Below, in pieces: positions 1 through 12,185 of a stretch of DNA of 64,000 nucleotides; the stretch's first letter is position 1; every line of letters begins with the position of its first letter. This DNA comes from Isoetes taiwanensis (lineage: Eukaryota > Streptophyta > Lycopodiopsida > Isoetales > Isoetaceae). The stretch is from assembly GCA_021234155.1 (NCBI GenBank), contig JAJEKV010000036.1, forward strand, positions 11,857,426 to 11,921,425. The letters are read 5' to 3'. Below the pieces are notes generated by a model. The model was given only the letters and a program-made list of their open reading frames with translations, ran no database searches and was not told the DNA's origin. The position numbers were made by a program, and so were the translations under genes.

Positions 1-867
1 CTTCTCGAGGCTCCATAACATTGTTTTGAACTATGACTTCAACCTCATATGTTAAACAGTTAAATATTCCGGTCCATGTAACATTCTTATAACCTATAGC
101 TTGCAAGTGTAACCATGAAGTTTTATGGCCGTTGTATAGCACCACAACAAATAGGAGCCATGTGAGATACTGGCTTTGTTTTCCATTAGCTGCTGTTAGA
201 CTGCCAAGGAGCATTTAATGCTTAGCTTTAGATTTATGGGTATTTTATTGTCTAAACATGTGGAGTGATATTTCTTGTCACAGGTCATGTCTTCATATGG
301 CAAGTGGTTAATGGCGCAAGTGTTAATATTTTTTTGGGATCATTGGATCCCAAAACAATCCCTGGAATATGCCAGATCAAGGATGGAGGAATTTACACCT
401 CACACCCCTGTATAGCAAAACGCTCCCCATACGACATCAAATATGTATGGGGACATCTCCCTCATGCAAGCACATGATGTGACCATTGCTGCCAAAGCAA
501 ACCACCTCTCCCATGATGTTAATTACCAATAGTAGGAATCTGTGCAAAAGGACATCTGCATAGAACCCGTGAGCAAATTTGTACACAGGAGAAATTGACA
601 TAACGGAATGGCTGGCATAGAATGTGTAGCAGGTGCTGCATAATCGGACGAATTTGAAGACAAATGGGCTCCCGCAACTCGAACACAGAAGTGCAATACT
701 CTTATCATAGTTGACAATTCCTATTTATTCTGCAATACAAATAGTAGAATGCATGCTGGCTCTCTCAGTAACTACTTCTTCTGGAGTATTTGTATAGTTG
801 AAAAACTCAAAGATAAGAATAACTCCATAACTATCCAAAACAATGTGCCTCATAACATTATACTTAA
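1..867. other. No gene seen
   Basis: AT-rich sequence with only short chance open frames. I recognise no protein motif, RNA or repeat boundary here. Confidence 0.5.
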
Positions 868-988
868 TATGTAGCATAATAACAGGGGGTTTCTTTTGTA
901 TTTTTATACTGTTTTTTCCTATGGTTTTGCTATGATTTGGTGAATGTATCTGATGGAGTGTACTAATAAGTATTTCTAGAGTGCGCAT
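868..988 (+). repeat. Dispersed ~125-bp repeat, copy 1 (inverted mate at 12.05-12.19 kb)
   Basis: From TATGTAGCATAATAACAGGG to TTCTAGAGTGCGCAT this segment matches 12,053-12,185 on the opposite strand, with roughly 80% identity by eye. Homology stops abruptly on both sides. It has no terminal inverted repeat of its own that I can see, but contains the near-palindrome AGTACTAATTAGTACT in the better copy. It may be an old MITE or SINE, or the two arms of a much larger 11-kb inverted-repeat structure. Confidence 0.6.
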
Positions 989-3470
989 ACATGCTGCATT
1001 GATTTTTTACTCTTTTTTAATGGTTAGCACCCATGTATTTGTCGAGATGTACAAGAAAAATATATGTACAACCCTCCCTTTGCATGCAGGAGTCGAAAGG
1101 GCATATTTTAGGGTTCGAGGCATATGGTCTCTCTTCTGGAATCGACTTCTCTGCTCTCATATTCTGGAGCAGATACGGCTCCCCAACACCTCCTTTCCGA
1201 GCTTCAGGAAGCATTTTTCTCGGATAGACATGGCGGAGTAACAGGGGATAGCATTTTTCTCAGAACAGGGGATGGGCTCTGGCGTAACAGCAGGTAGAGT
1301 GTATCTCGCATTATTACTAGCTCAGGAATCGCCCATCTACAGCCTTTTTAGCCCCCTTGCATTTCAAACCCTGTTCCGTTGTATTAGATGTTCATGCAAG
1401 CCAAGGACCAGCATGGTTTTGTATGAAATCGGGGGCTACTTTATCTGGGTCAAAACTGCAGATGTTTACAGTGCGTTGCAGAGAAGAGGATTCCGTGGTT
1501 GTAATTGCTTATCCGTTGAAATTGCTTAAAGAAGAAGAACAAAGGTATTTTTATTTTTGGTTTTACACAGAAGGCAGAGAAGAGGATTTCGTGGTTGTAA
1601 TTTCTTATCTATTCTATTCTAGATGAAGGGTGTTTCCGTTCATTTATTTACATGTTTGATCATGTTGGTATTTCAGCGTGGGAATATCTTACCCTTAACC
1701 TGAAAAAATTCAAGCATACACTTGGGAAGGTCCAGTGAAGGTTCTTTATCACTTTCTGCAGTCCCGCCACCTAGATCAGATTTGTCAGAATCTTTAGAAG
1801 CCTCTTGGTGTAAAACGTTGCTGCATTATGCACTTCTTTCATTTTCTGTTTGACCTTGTCTGAGATGACTGATTCAAGTGCAAATTGGCTTTTCAATCTT
1901 ATGCTCTTGCAGCCAACCAATCCTACTTTTTGGAGCACATCTCCGAAGGATGGAATCTCTGATTAGGTTCTCTTCGGGATACCGTGCACCTTAATATAAG
2001 CATGGCATAGTCCCAAACATAGCCCCTGCGGCGGACGGGATCTTACATTAAGAGCTCCTAAAGGTTCATCACCTTGTTTGTGTGAACATTTTTGCAAGTA
2101 TTGTAGTTTGTGCTATGGGAGTTGCATTAGAGTTGAGTTCCAATTCAAGGGATCCATTTGCAACGGCCGGTCAAAGAAATCCTCTTAATTCATTGCATAC
2201 TTCAAAGATGGTGTTGAACATGCTTAGATTCAAAAGCAGATCTTGCAATCCTACCAGCCCCTATAAGATGGATTATTATGGTACCGGGGCCTTGTGGTGC
2301 GTGGAGTAGTATTGTTACTGACTTTCTTTGGCCAAGAATTAGACTTTCTTTGTGTAACAAAATTTGTCTTATTTTGCTCCATTTGTACAAATTGCATTTC
2401 ATTGGCTTTTGCGGTGTAAGCAATGTTGCGGTTGGAGTAGCCACAGAAAAAAAATGAAAGTGCCTCCTATTTTGTCCCTCCATTCACAACAAAGAATAGG
2501 AGATTATGTTCTGTGTACATGGTCTATATTGTCGCTACCTTGGTTTGGAAGTTTATTTGGAAGAGGCCTTATCAATAGAATAACATGGCATCGTTACTTT
2601 TGTTAAATTATAAGAATAACTATTAGCCCTCTTCACGATCTTTGTATATTCTCCGTGAAGCTTCAGTGGTATGGTGTTTAGTCACCCAAAGATATCTATG
2701 CCAATTTTGCTACACATAATTTCACTTGACACTGTTATGTTCATAAGCTCGATATCCCTTGTTTGGAGGATGGCTGAGACAATAGACTTGATGGAATATC
2801 CATCCTAGAATCATCTCATTTGTTGACATGAGAATATTTTCAAACTGAATGGTCTAGATATCTATATCATCAGGTCCATGTTCAAAAGTCATCTTGTATA
2901 AAAAAAGTATGTGTGATATACAAAAATAAAAAATTATTTTTCACGAAGCTAATTACCCCCCTAGTTAATATTTGTTGTTATTTGTGAAAATGTTCTCTAA
3001 TTTTAGGACAAACTGATGTCGAGTCCTTTATCCAGATGTCATGTCCGTTATCCTTTCTGCGCATGACTCCATATGAACTCCAACTCCATACGAACATTTT
3101 GCGCAACGTGGAATGTGGATTATAGAATTTGTTTGTCATTGCAAATATCTTGCGATATTACTTCATATTGGGGATAGTATTCTTAGTGTGGAATGATGCA
3201 ATCATCTTGGTACTTTTGTTACACAATAGTTACACTTGAAATTCTGATGTTCATACGTTGCAATATGGTATTGAATATGGTGGTTATCCAAGTTTTATGA
3301 GGTTTTAAATATGGCCCAACCACCATCCTTTCCTAATTTGATGCAATTGGAAACCTTAGAAATGTAATTATAGTACAACATTGATATATTCTTATGTCAT
3401 AACCAACACATAACAACCAACACATAACAACCATTAACATTAATTAATATTCTTACGTGCCTTGTTTTTT
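989..3470. other. No gene seen
   Basis: Short open frames only, none with a family motif. The region is AT-rich. The last part (3,398-3,445) has a short tandem of AACCAACACATAACA units, which resembles the outer arm of the inverted-repeat element that follows. Confidence 0.45.
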
Positions 3471-3932
3471 AGGGCCCGAAGGGCCCAAAATTTTTTTTAG
3501 TATAATAACCAACACATAACTACCATTGAGACCATTGAATCCAACACATTTAAATTAAAATCCCCCTTAAACCCCCTTTGGTTTGGGTGCATATTTACAC
3601 GGGGGGTGACGTAGGGCGGCCGAGAGCCCTCGTGATTTGTATTTTGCACGTACGAAATCAACACCATATAGTATTCCGCTTGAAATCTTATAGTATTTTG
3701 TGAATGCTGTTATACAGTATAGCAAATCTTGTACTTGCATACCCCACAAACGAGGAACTTTATGTACGGTGTAGATTAAGGAATAAGGGGTGAATATGCC
3801 TATCCAACAGCTCTCGGTGCCCGGAGTCACCCCCCGTGTGAATATGCACCCAAACCAAAGGGGGTTTAAGGGGGATTTTAATTTAAATGTGTTGGATTCA
3901 ATGGTCTCAATGGTAGTTATGTGTTGGTTATT
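3471..3932. mobile_element. Hairpin-ended long-inverted-repeat element, copy 1
   Basis: A GC hairpin (GGGCCC-GAA-GGGCCC, 3,472-3,486) and an A/T tract are followed by two long inverted arms, about 3,504-3,626 and 3,812-3,932. The arms are near-perfect complements over about 110 bp. The inner part includes CCCCTTTGGTTTGGGTGCATA and reads identically in copy 2 (9,105-9,588, opposite orientation). The roughly 185-bp core between the arms is also homologous between copies. No open frame is present, so it is non-autonomous. I could not find a clean target-site duplication. It could be a foldback/MITE-type element or a Helitron-like end with attached arms. Confidence 0.75.
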
Positions 3933-4248
3933 TAACGGATTACGAGGTTGACCATTGTTTGTTGGAGATGGTATAAAGTTGTTGTAGTGTAGAAAGGCTC
4001 TGATGTGAAGTTGATGTGAACACAAATTTGCAATTGAACATTCTATAGGTTCCAACAAATGGTAGCTGATCTCCAATATTTAGGCACAAATACCAATGGT
4101 GCCTCTATAACTAAAAAGCTTGCACTTATGAAAACACTGACTTGAGGATAAGAGATATGTATTTCAATTACCTTGAAGGAAAGATTGCACATATATAGCG
4201 CGTAATAAAAAAAAAAAGTTTGGAATAGATTTACTGCTTCTCAAGAGC

Positions 4249-4945
4249 TATGTAACATATCAGTGTGTTCAAGTAAAGTATTCAAAGCATGCACGTCTCC
4301 TTGACTCAAAGACAAGAGAAAATTTAACAGTCCATAGTTGTGAAGTCAATTAAGCTGCTCAATTTGAGTAAAACAATATCTTAATATATATGATATGAAA
4401 ATTTACAACTTCACATCGATGAAATGCTCATAAGCACTTACAACGATTTGACATTTTAAATACACGTAGAAATGCAATTTAAATACTTAAAAAGGAGATA
4501 AAGTCAATTCAGTTCTCAGTTTTTGGGTCAAAGCATGGAGCTGGGGGGCACTTTTACGCCAGCCAAGCACCCACTAAGCACCCAGTGCTGAAAATTTTAT
4601 TTATTTTTATCTTTTTTTCTGTAACTCCGTTAAAGCTGAAAATTTGTATTCAGAGGCGTAATACTAATGCGTTTCAAGGAAAAATATTAAAAAAATAAAA
4701 GAAAAATATTTTTTCAAAATACAAGAAAAGGTCCCCAGAAAGCACCCACTAAGCACCAAGTGTCCAGGACATAAAAAGTGTCCCCCACCTCTATGCTTTG
4801 ACCCTTTTGTACTTTGTCTAGAATGTTGTCACATGTTACCCTTTAGTTCAGCCTATATATAACATATCAGTTGTCAAGTAAAATACTCAAAGTGGGCAAC
4901 TACTCCTTGACTCAGAGGCAAAAAAAGAACTTAACATTGCACATA
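4249..4945. repeat. Diverged direct repeat flanking the MITE-like element
   Basis: The segment at 4,249-4,345 (TAACATATCAGTGTGTTCAAG, then CTCCTTGACTCAAAGACAAG) recurs at about 4,858-4,945 (TAACATATCAGTTGTCAAG, then CTCCTTGACTCAGAGGCAAA). The two copies lie in the same orientation about 600 bp apart with the 280-bp element between them. This suggests an old local duplication. Confidence 0.55.
4525..4804. mobile_element. MITE-like element with ~34-bp terminal inverted repeats
   Basis: The left end GGGTCAAAGCATGGAGCTGG is mirrored at the right end: the reverse complement of 4,771-4,804 begins GGGTCAAAGCATAGAGGTGG and continues into a shared G-rich CACTTTT block. Total length is about 280 bp, AT-rich inside, with no coding capacity. 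A subterminal direct repeat AGCACCCACTAAGCACC occurs near both ends. The flanks are T-runs, so the target-site duplication cannot be read. The superfamily is unassigned. Confidence 0.7.
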
Positions 4946-5689
4946 GCCCATTCTTTTTTCATTGCATATGTTTTTCAACTATCTTTTCCATCCAACTCAT
5001 TCAGCAAAAAGTCTATACTATCATCACTAGCTTCTGCCCCAATTGATTTTCCTACTTGAAGCAGGTTTCATTGCCTCCCAAAGCTACCCACAGAAGAAAT
5101 ATGCCATGTCTTCATCTTACTATTCGTAATTGTAACACAATTACGTTATTATCAAGCACCACTATTAGCTTGAGGCGGAGGAAGGATTGGAATCTATACC
5201 TGTTTGATACAATTTTTTGTAAACTTTGGTTCCATACTAGCAGTGCCTTCAGGGGAGGGAAATCTCCTTCTTGGAGAACCAATGGAGCAGTCACTACTAA
5301 AGGCAAAGAACTTTTCATTGAATTATTTATCTCTTTCTTGTGCAGCTACCAGGAGGTCGCACATCACCAAACTAGCAGTAGACACATGCAATTTTTTTGC
5401 CGCTGAGTATCTATTTTTTTTTCCTCTACTGAGAATGGCCGAAATCAATCATAATCCAGCCCTGAACATGATAAAAAAAAAATCTAACAAAATTGATATT
5501 TTTGAATAGCTCCTGGAACAAGGTTTCCAAGGAGCTAAAGAGCATAGAAATTAGAGACTGGATGCACAAGCTACAAGGAAAAGCGTTTGCAGTCCTACGC
5601 ACCATAGTCAGGAGCAACCATCCCCCAGCGTCATCATTTAGTACTTTTTAATGGCCTATATTAATCTCTTTTTTGTGGCATGTGGAAAC
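4946..5689. other. No gene recognised
   Basis: Overlapping short open frames at 5,056-5,509 and 5,426-5,617 have no motif I recognise. Nothing else is evident before the LTR fragment. Confidence 0.4.
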
Positions 5690-6560
5690 TGTGATGCTCC
5701 CCTATCCTATATGATGCTCCCATCGTATAAAAATTGGAGACGCCCTACCATCATCACTACATCAATATCATTATCATAAATATACCTCTACCTAAACAAG
5801 GTAGATCCTAATCCTAGCTCTGACTTAGTGAGATATGATTGACGGTCTAGGCCTCAAGATATCAGCAGACGGAAGTCATAACACTGAGTTGGCTGGCATA
5901 GAACATTAGCAAAAGTAGTCCACTCCATCAACCCCTCATGCGTATACTTTGCAGATAGATCGAAAAGCTTCGAGTCTCGAATATAACCTGTTGGAGACGT
6001 AACCCTAAGGCTACTCCAAGGTTGCATCTCCTTGATTATGATGAGGCTGGAATGCTGCTCTTTCCAAGAGGAATCTTGCTGCTGCAGGCGGCTAGAGGGA
6101 TGAGGTCGCCCCCGCTCATACTCAATCTAACCTCAATGAGGTGACACATCATCTAGGAAGAGTCAAACCCGTACCTTGCCCTCTCGCAGTGGCAAGATAT
6201 TAGGCCTAGCTTGCTTTGGATCCCCGGTAGACAACACACACTGTGGATCCCTCTACAATTGGAACATGTCCCCTATTCTAAGCCAGTCAAGGCACTAGAC
6301 CCATGATCAGGTGGGCTCTCTATGCACAGGCTCCATTGTAATGGGAATTGCAGAGGTCTAACTGCTAGGATCATACTACACATGACTCCTAGGTCTCTAT
6401 TCCCTTTTATCCCATACACAAGATGTGCAACAGAGTATCATACCATGATCATCTAACACCTTAATAGAACAACAATTCTAATATATCATTATCTAATCCT
6501 AAGGAATACAAGGGTTAGTGTTCCTTATCCAGTCGACTTTTTGGTCCAAGAGCATTTAAT
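5690..6560 (-). mobile_element. Diverged LTR fragment related to the 24.8-kb gypsy LTR
   Basis: It begins TGTGATGCTCCC, matching the TGTGACGCTCCC start of the complete LTR at 24,793. It then shares ordered blocks with that LTR: GGCTAGGCCTCAAGAT, GCATACTTTGCAGAT, CCTATGCACAGGC, CTAGGTCTCTA. Identity is clearly lower than between the two LTRs at 24.8 and 34.5 kb. It is followed on the right by a minus-strand gag remnant. This is the order expected for the 3' LTR of a minus-strand element that has lost pol. The inner LTR end and PPT are not readable, and no matching second LTR occurs before 9.1 kb. Confidence 0.65.
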
Positions 6561-6914
6561 ACTAAAACAGAGATGCCTTCTAGCTTAAATCCTATTGTTA
6601 TGATAGGATTGACAGACTAATCTAAGATCAACCCGATCCCTCTTCAAAAAAGCCATTGTAACTTTGATTCTTAGACTTCTTTGGATTGTTATGAAGCTGA
6701 AACTCAGGTCTGAACCATTCTATGCACACCTTCATTCATCAAATCATCAAAAATTAGCAATTCTAGCTCAAAATTTAGTGCCAAATCATCAAAGAAAATT
6801 AAATTTCTCTATTTGAGGCATGTAAAGATCATGCTCACCTATATTTTCAGTTGGTATACAGATCTCAGATCTAAAATTCTCGTAAAGAGGGTTGTTGTCA
6901 TGAATGTCACTAAA

Positions 6915-7199
6915 TTAAAGAGCATATAATATATTTTTAAAGTGCTCAAATTCCAAAGTATCGACACTTTCCACTTCTAATTCATATAATAATGGTTCGC
7001 CATCGTCCAAAAATGTTTCACAAGTATGAAAAGTTTTAAACTCAGGGCTGTTCATGTATCTTTCACTCTCTTTCTCATGACAATGCTTAAGCTCATCAAT
7101 TTCACATAAAAGAACATGCTCATACTCTTCAACCATGTGAGATGTGATTAGATTTACCTCATTGGACTTCAAACTTGCTGATAAAGATACATTCTCCAA
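6915..7199 (-). CDS. Hypothetical acidic open frame next to gag remnant
   Basis: A 94-residue minus-strand frame, rich in Glu, His and Leu, without a recognised motif. It lies between the LTR fragment and the gag remnant and reads in the same direction. It may be a C-terminal part of the same retroelement polyprotein or of an accessory frame. It has no Cys/His knuckle. Confidence 0.25.
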   Translation of the reverse strand: MENVSLSASLKSNEVNLITSHMVEEYEHVLLCEIDELKHCHEKESERYMNSPEFKTFHTCETFLDDGEPLLYELEVESVDTLEFEHFKNILYAL

Positions 7200-7328
7200 G
7201 GTTTCATGGCTGGCCTCATGTGTTTCATAGCCAAAACATTCAAACTGTGGACTATCATGACTGCTTTCATGTGAATCATCTTCAAAGCATTCAAAATTTT
7301 GGCTATTATGATAGTTAACATGCTCTAG

Positions 7329-8126
7329 CTACTGTAAATCCTCACTTTCACGTTCAAGAACATGATAACATTCCTCAAGCATAGAGAAAATATGCAAGTT
7401 TACCTCAAGTTTTAAACTTGTTGCTTGAACTTCATTTTCAAATTTGGCATGATCAAGAACATGATTTGAAATGCTACACATCTCATTCAAATACTTTAGA
7501 AGATAATGTGCTTCAACAGACTTCTCAAAAGCTTCATAAATGGAATGAAAACTACCTTTTGCTTGAAGCTTACGTATCTTCTTGTAAACTGGAAAACATG
7601 GCTTGAGACGTTGCACAAAAAAATGGATTAGGTGGCTGCTAGCTGGTAACTCCAAGTTTCTCTTCTTGCACCTAAGACTATATGAGCACACTCTCTCTAC
7701 ATAATGAGGCACATTTTCTTTCTCTTCTATTCTTAAAGTATATAGTTGCTCAACGAACATCTCATTTGTAACAGTGCTAAATCTTTGGACAAAAGCATGA
7801 GTCAAAACTGACCACTCAGTTGTTCCACAACTATAATTCTGCTCTAACAAGAACCATCCTTCGGTTTCACTTTCCATGCATCTTCCAAAGACTACATATT
7901 TTTCCCCTTTCTTGTATCCATACTCCTCATAGTATTTTTCAAATTATACCAAAAAATTCTCTGGATCGTTTGAGCCATCAAAGGTTGGTAAAGGAATAGG
8001 AATACATATTTCAATCTGAAAAGATGGACCTTGAATGTGAAAAGCCATTAGAATAATCTCTACTAGGATCTCCAAAATGTTGACCCAAAAACCTGGCACT
8101 TGGATCAACCTCAGTGGACTCCACAT
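7329..8126 (-). pseudogene. Retrotransposon Gag remnant (Ty3/gypsy type)
   Basis: Two abutting minus-strand frames look like plant gypsy Gag. The upstream frame (8,126-7,944) ends with PLPTFDGSNDPENFLV, the usual entry of the Gag domain. The second frame (7,877-7,329) has WSVLTHAFVQRFSTV, a spaced LRIEEKENVPHYVERV and LELPASSHLIHFFVQRLKP, the helix pattern of the Retrotrans_gag family. Gag would form the virus-like particle that packages the element RNA. The two frames are not in register, no zinc knuckle is visible, and no protease, RT or integrase follows. The element is therefore a broken or non-autonomous copy. Confidence 0.7.
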
Positions 8127-8218
8127 GGTTAGAACCTCCAGGTAACCAATGCAAAATTTGCAAAAAAAAGATCATTTACTTTAGGGTTCCTAAAGAAAAA
8201 TGAGGCAATTGCATTCAG

Positions 8219-8800
8219 ATCTGAATATCTCGAGCTTTATTGATCTTTTTCAAATGATTTTTGAAGGAACAATCAGAGAACAGTTATGGTGAGGTTTACG
8301 AATTTTTTTTGCCCAATATGGATCTGGAATGACTGAGAAAATTGGGTTCAATTGGCAAAAAAAATTGGCCAGCGCACTTCCTTGAGATAAAAAGAGATTT
8401 GCACACTCAAAAGATGATATCTCGACTTTTAGTGAACATTTTTGGCTAATTTTTGAACCAAATAAAAATTGGAAGAACATGTGGAAAAAATCGTGGCCTG
8501 ATTTGGAACTAGGATGATTGAGAAAATTGGTCTCAAAGTTGACAGAATTTTTGACTAGTGCACTTCCCTGAGACAAAAAGAGGTCTACACACTCGAATGA
8601 TGATATCTCGAGTTTACTAAACTTTTTGGCTGATCTTTTATCAGAGAAAGAAAAGTTGTAGTAACATGTGGAAAAAAGCTTGGCCTGATTTGAAACTAGG
8701 ACGATAGAGGAAAAGGAGTTCAAATTGGATCAAAAATTCTGTCAGTGAACTGTCATAGAAAAAGAAGAAGTAAATTTTTGTATCTTGAGTTTTATTAAGG
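8219..8800. repeat. ~190-bp imperfect tandem repeat, about 3 units
   Basis: The phrase GATATCTCGA(G/C)TTT recurs near 8,222, 8,417, 8,603 and (weaker) 8,780. Each is followed by AACATGTGGAAAAAA, GGCCTGATTTGGAACTAGGA and TTGA(A/C)AAAATT(G) blocks in the same order. Period is about 185-195 bp. It lies upstream of the minus-strand gag, so it may be the element's leader region or LTR interior. Confidence 0.65.
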
Positions 8801-9104
8801 GTTTTTTGTATGCTTTGAGCTTGCACAGGTCTAAATAGGAACCAAGATCACATCTCTCTAACAATGATTTGGCTGAAAACACTGCACAAAGTTTATGAAG
8901 TTCAACTTTTTCGCTCTCAACATGGGATTTTCATTGCTATACGAGTTAAAATACATCATAATACGGCACGTATGCTTTATGAACCATATAAGTTCAATTG
9001 GAAATTCAAGAGAAATAATTTTTCAAGAGATTCTAGCCATGAATCTTTGTCTATGGCTATGCTCAAGAAGCTTGAAGGTCTTCAGATAATCTTGCACAAA
9101 ACCA

Positions 9105-9588
9105 TTAACAGAAAACCATTAACACAAAACTAACATTATTAACACAACCATTGCATTTGACACATTTAAATTAAAATCCCCCTTAAACCCCCTTTGGTTT
9201 GGGTGCATATTCACACGGGGGGTTACTTCGGGCAACGAGAGCTGTCGGATGGGCATATTTGCCCTTTATTCCAAAATCTGGACCGTACATAGCGATCCTC
9301 GTTTGTGGGGTATGCATGTACAAGTTTTTGTATACTGTATATTAAGGTTTGCAAAATACTATAAGGTTTGAGAGAATGTACTTAATGGTGTTAATTTTGT
9401 ACATGTATTGTAAATTTTTTGAGGCTCTCGCTGCCCTACGTAACCCCCCGTGTGAATATGCACCCAAACCAAAGGGGGTTTAAGGGGGATTTTAATTTAA
9501 ATGTGTCAAATGCAATGGTTGTGTTAATAATGTTAGTTTTTGTTAATGGTTTCTGTTAACTAAAATTTTTTGCCCCTTCGGGGCCTTA
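9105..9588. mobile_element. Hairpin-ended long-inverted-repeat element, copy 2 (opposite orientation)
   Basis: Inverted arms lie at about 9,105-9,245 and 9,425-9,559. An A/T tract and the hairpin GCCCC-TTC-GGGGC follow at about 9,571-9,583. The inner arms and core match copy 1 (3,471-3,932) when reversed, hairpin on the same side. The outer 60 bp of the arms (GTTAATAATGTTAG and beyond) do not match copy 1, yet are complementary to each other inside this copy, apart from small indels. There is no coding capacity. Confidence 0.75.
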
Positions 9589-10596
<1,008 letters not shown>

Positions 10597-10750
10597 TTAC
10601 CCTTTGGGAACAAATCCATTGAGAAAATACAGTAACTTCAGATGTCTTAGGTCTGTAAACACCCAGGATATCTTACCATTAAGCATGTTGGCACTCAACC
10701 TAATTTCCACAAGGCTGCTTAAGTTTCCAAACTCAAAGCGGGGAACATAG
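10597..10750 (-). pseudogene. Leucine-rich repeat fragment
   Basis: The minus-strand reading contains NLSSLVEIRLSANMLNGKIS followed by WVFTDLRHLKLL, which fits the plant LRR consensus LxxLxxLxLxxNxLxGxIP. Only about two repeats survive. An LRR N-terminal cap fragment lies upstream on the same strand at 13.4-13.7 kb, but an SDR fragment lies between them. Either an LRR receptor gene has been shuffled, or these are separate captured pieces. No kinase domain is visible. Confidence 0.6.
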
Positions 10751-10954
10751 CCGAACATAGGTTTTTGCTCGAATATCAACACTTTGATTGCTTTGGAGAC
10801 GCAAAATCTGCATGCGTCCTTGTAGAGCCTGCATGCGTCCTTGTTTTTGCAAATAATGAGATAAAACTGAGAAAACCAGATCTGAGAAAAGTACCAGAAG
10901 TAGAAGGAAAGTCTAGCAACCAGTTTCGGCATAGCAATCAGTTTCAGTTTCAGT

Positions 10955-11215
10955 TTCTTCAGCATCCTTTTCTTCTCTCTGAGGGACATAAGTGATAGCA
11001 ACAGTGGCACCTTCTTGAGAAAACATGTGAGCAACGGCCCTGCCAATGCCAGAATCTCCACCTGTGATCAGAGCCACACGATCCTGAAAAAAAACCAAGC
11101 AGATCTTGAGTTTATCAGAGGGCCTGTATGCAGGGCGCCGAGAACGAGGATGAGGATCCATAGGGTGCTCTTCGCCGGGCTGGCGGTCTTGCTTTTGCGC
11201 AGGAAAACTTGCCAT
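10955..11215 (-). pseudogene. Glucose/ribitol dehydrogenase-like SDR, first two exons only
   Basis: An open minus-strand frame starts MASFPAQKQDRQPGEEHPMD, the characteristic N-terminus of plant glucose and ribitol dehydrogenase homologues. It then reads RVALITGGDSGIGRAVAHMF, the Rossmann NAD(P)-binding TGxxxGxG motif, and continues to REEKDAEET. The family normally has about 290 residues; here about 80 are present, so the catalytic YxxxK is missing. The two exons are joined by 21 nt that look like the 3' end of an intron (T-rich, ending TTTTCAG at 11,084). It is translated in frame as seven extra residues. After DAEET the sequence leaves the family. This is a truncated copy. Confidence 0.8.
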
Positions 11216-11265
11216 AGCTCTGTAACAAAGTCGTTGATTTTTGCTATAGATAAATCTTCTGCCAC

Positions 11266-12052
11266 AATGGGCTGCTCTTAGCAATGCTCTTAGCTCAGAC
11301 AATGGCCTGTGGAGCTCATGTAGGTCATAAATAGCTAAAAAAATACCTACGAAAGTCTTTTCTGCCATGGCTTCACACCATAGATACGTTTTTGCCAGTA
11401 CCCAATTTACTTAATAATCAACACCCAAGATCGTCTTTAAGCTCTAAACCAAGGAAGCTGGTCTTCAACTGCTTGAAAGTGCGAAGAACCCTTGCTGCCA
11501 GAGACCTAAAACCCAAAAATTTCAAGCTCGAAAAACCGAAAAGCAAGCTCGTTGCATTTAATTACTTGCTAAACAACACATGAAATCAAAATCCCAAAAG
11601 CTCATGTTTCCTTCGGACCCACGGATCGAGACACCGCCTATCCGGTATCTTGCGCAGACGGGAACATAGCCGAGGCGGAGACTTCTACTACGGTGCCGGT
11701 TAAACGTTGCATAATGGCCCCAATCCTTTCGGGTCCACCTCCCTAAACAAAAGAAGGCAATCAGTAGCAAACCAAGTCCGACCCCCGCAAATTCGTGGAC
11801 TTGTGTGCATGCCGTAATAAATTCAACCCTGCAAAATCCCTGGGGTTTATTCTGGAAGCCACCACACATGGAAGCCAATCCTAAACAGAGATCACAGAAG
11901 CGTCCTTAAAAAAAATTTTAAGGTCGAGAGAAAAGAGAGGTGGTTCAAAACCCTAATACAAAAATGCTCGAGCTTTGCATGCCTGAGGGAACGAAATAGG
12001 AAAATGAAGGGGGTAGACCATTACAACATGGATTTTTTGATAACAAAATACA
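11266..12052 (-). other. Unrecognised minus-strand frames upstream of the SDR fragment
   Basis: A frame at 11,558-11,878 has one likely membrane segment (FAGVGLGLLLIAFFCLG). The stretch 11,266-11,368 reads open into the SDR fragment and may be its 5' leader. I cannot assign a family. The region continues the minus-strand gene-fragment mosaic. Confidence 0.3.
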
Positions 12053-12185
12053 ATGCGCACTCTAGAAGTACTAATTAGTACAGCTCATTCAATACGATCG
12101 CCAAATCATATGAAAACCATGTTAAAAAGTGTATAAAAATACAAAAATAACCCCCTGTTATTTTGCTACATATTAATCAGGAACG
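12053..12185 (-). repeat. Dispersed ~125-bp repeat, copy 2
   Basis: Reverse complement of the repeat at 868-988, including ACAGGGGGTT, TTGTATTTTTATAC and TTCTAGAGTGCGCAT in the same order. The two copies face each other 11 kb apart. Confidence 0.6.

Noticed and set aside
8219-8800. CRISPR-like array
   Set aside because: The ~190-bp repeats are contiguous and diverged, without short repeats and unique spacers. The genome is also plainly plant.
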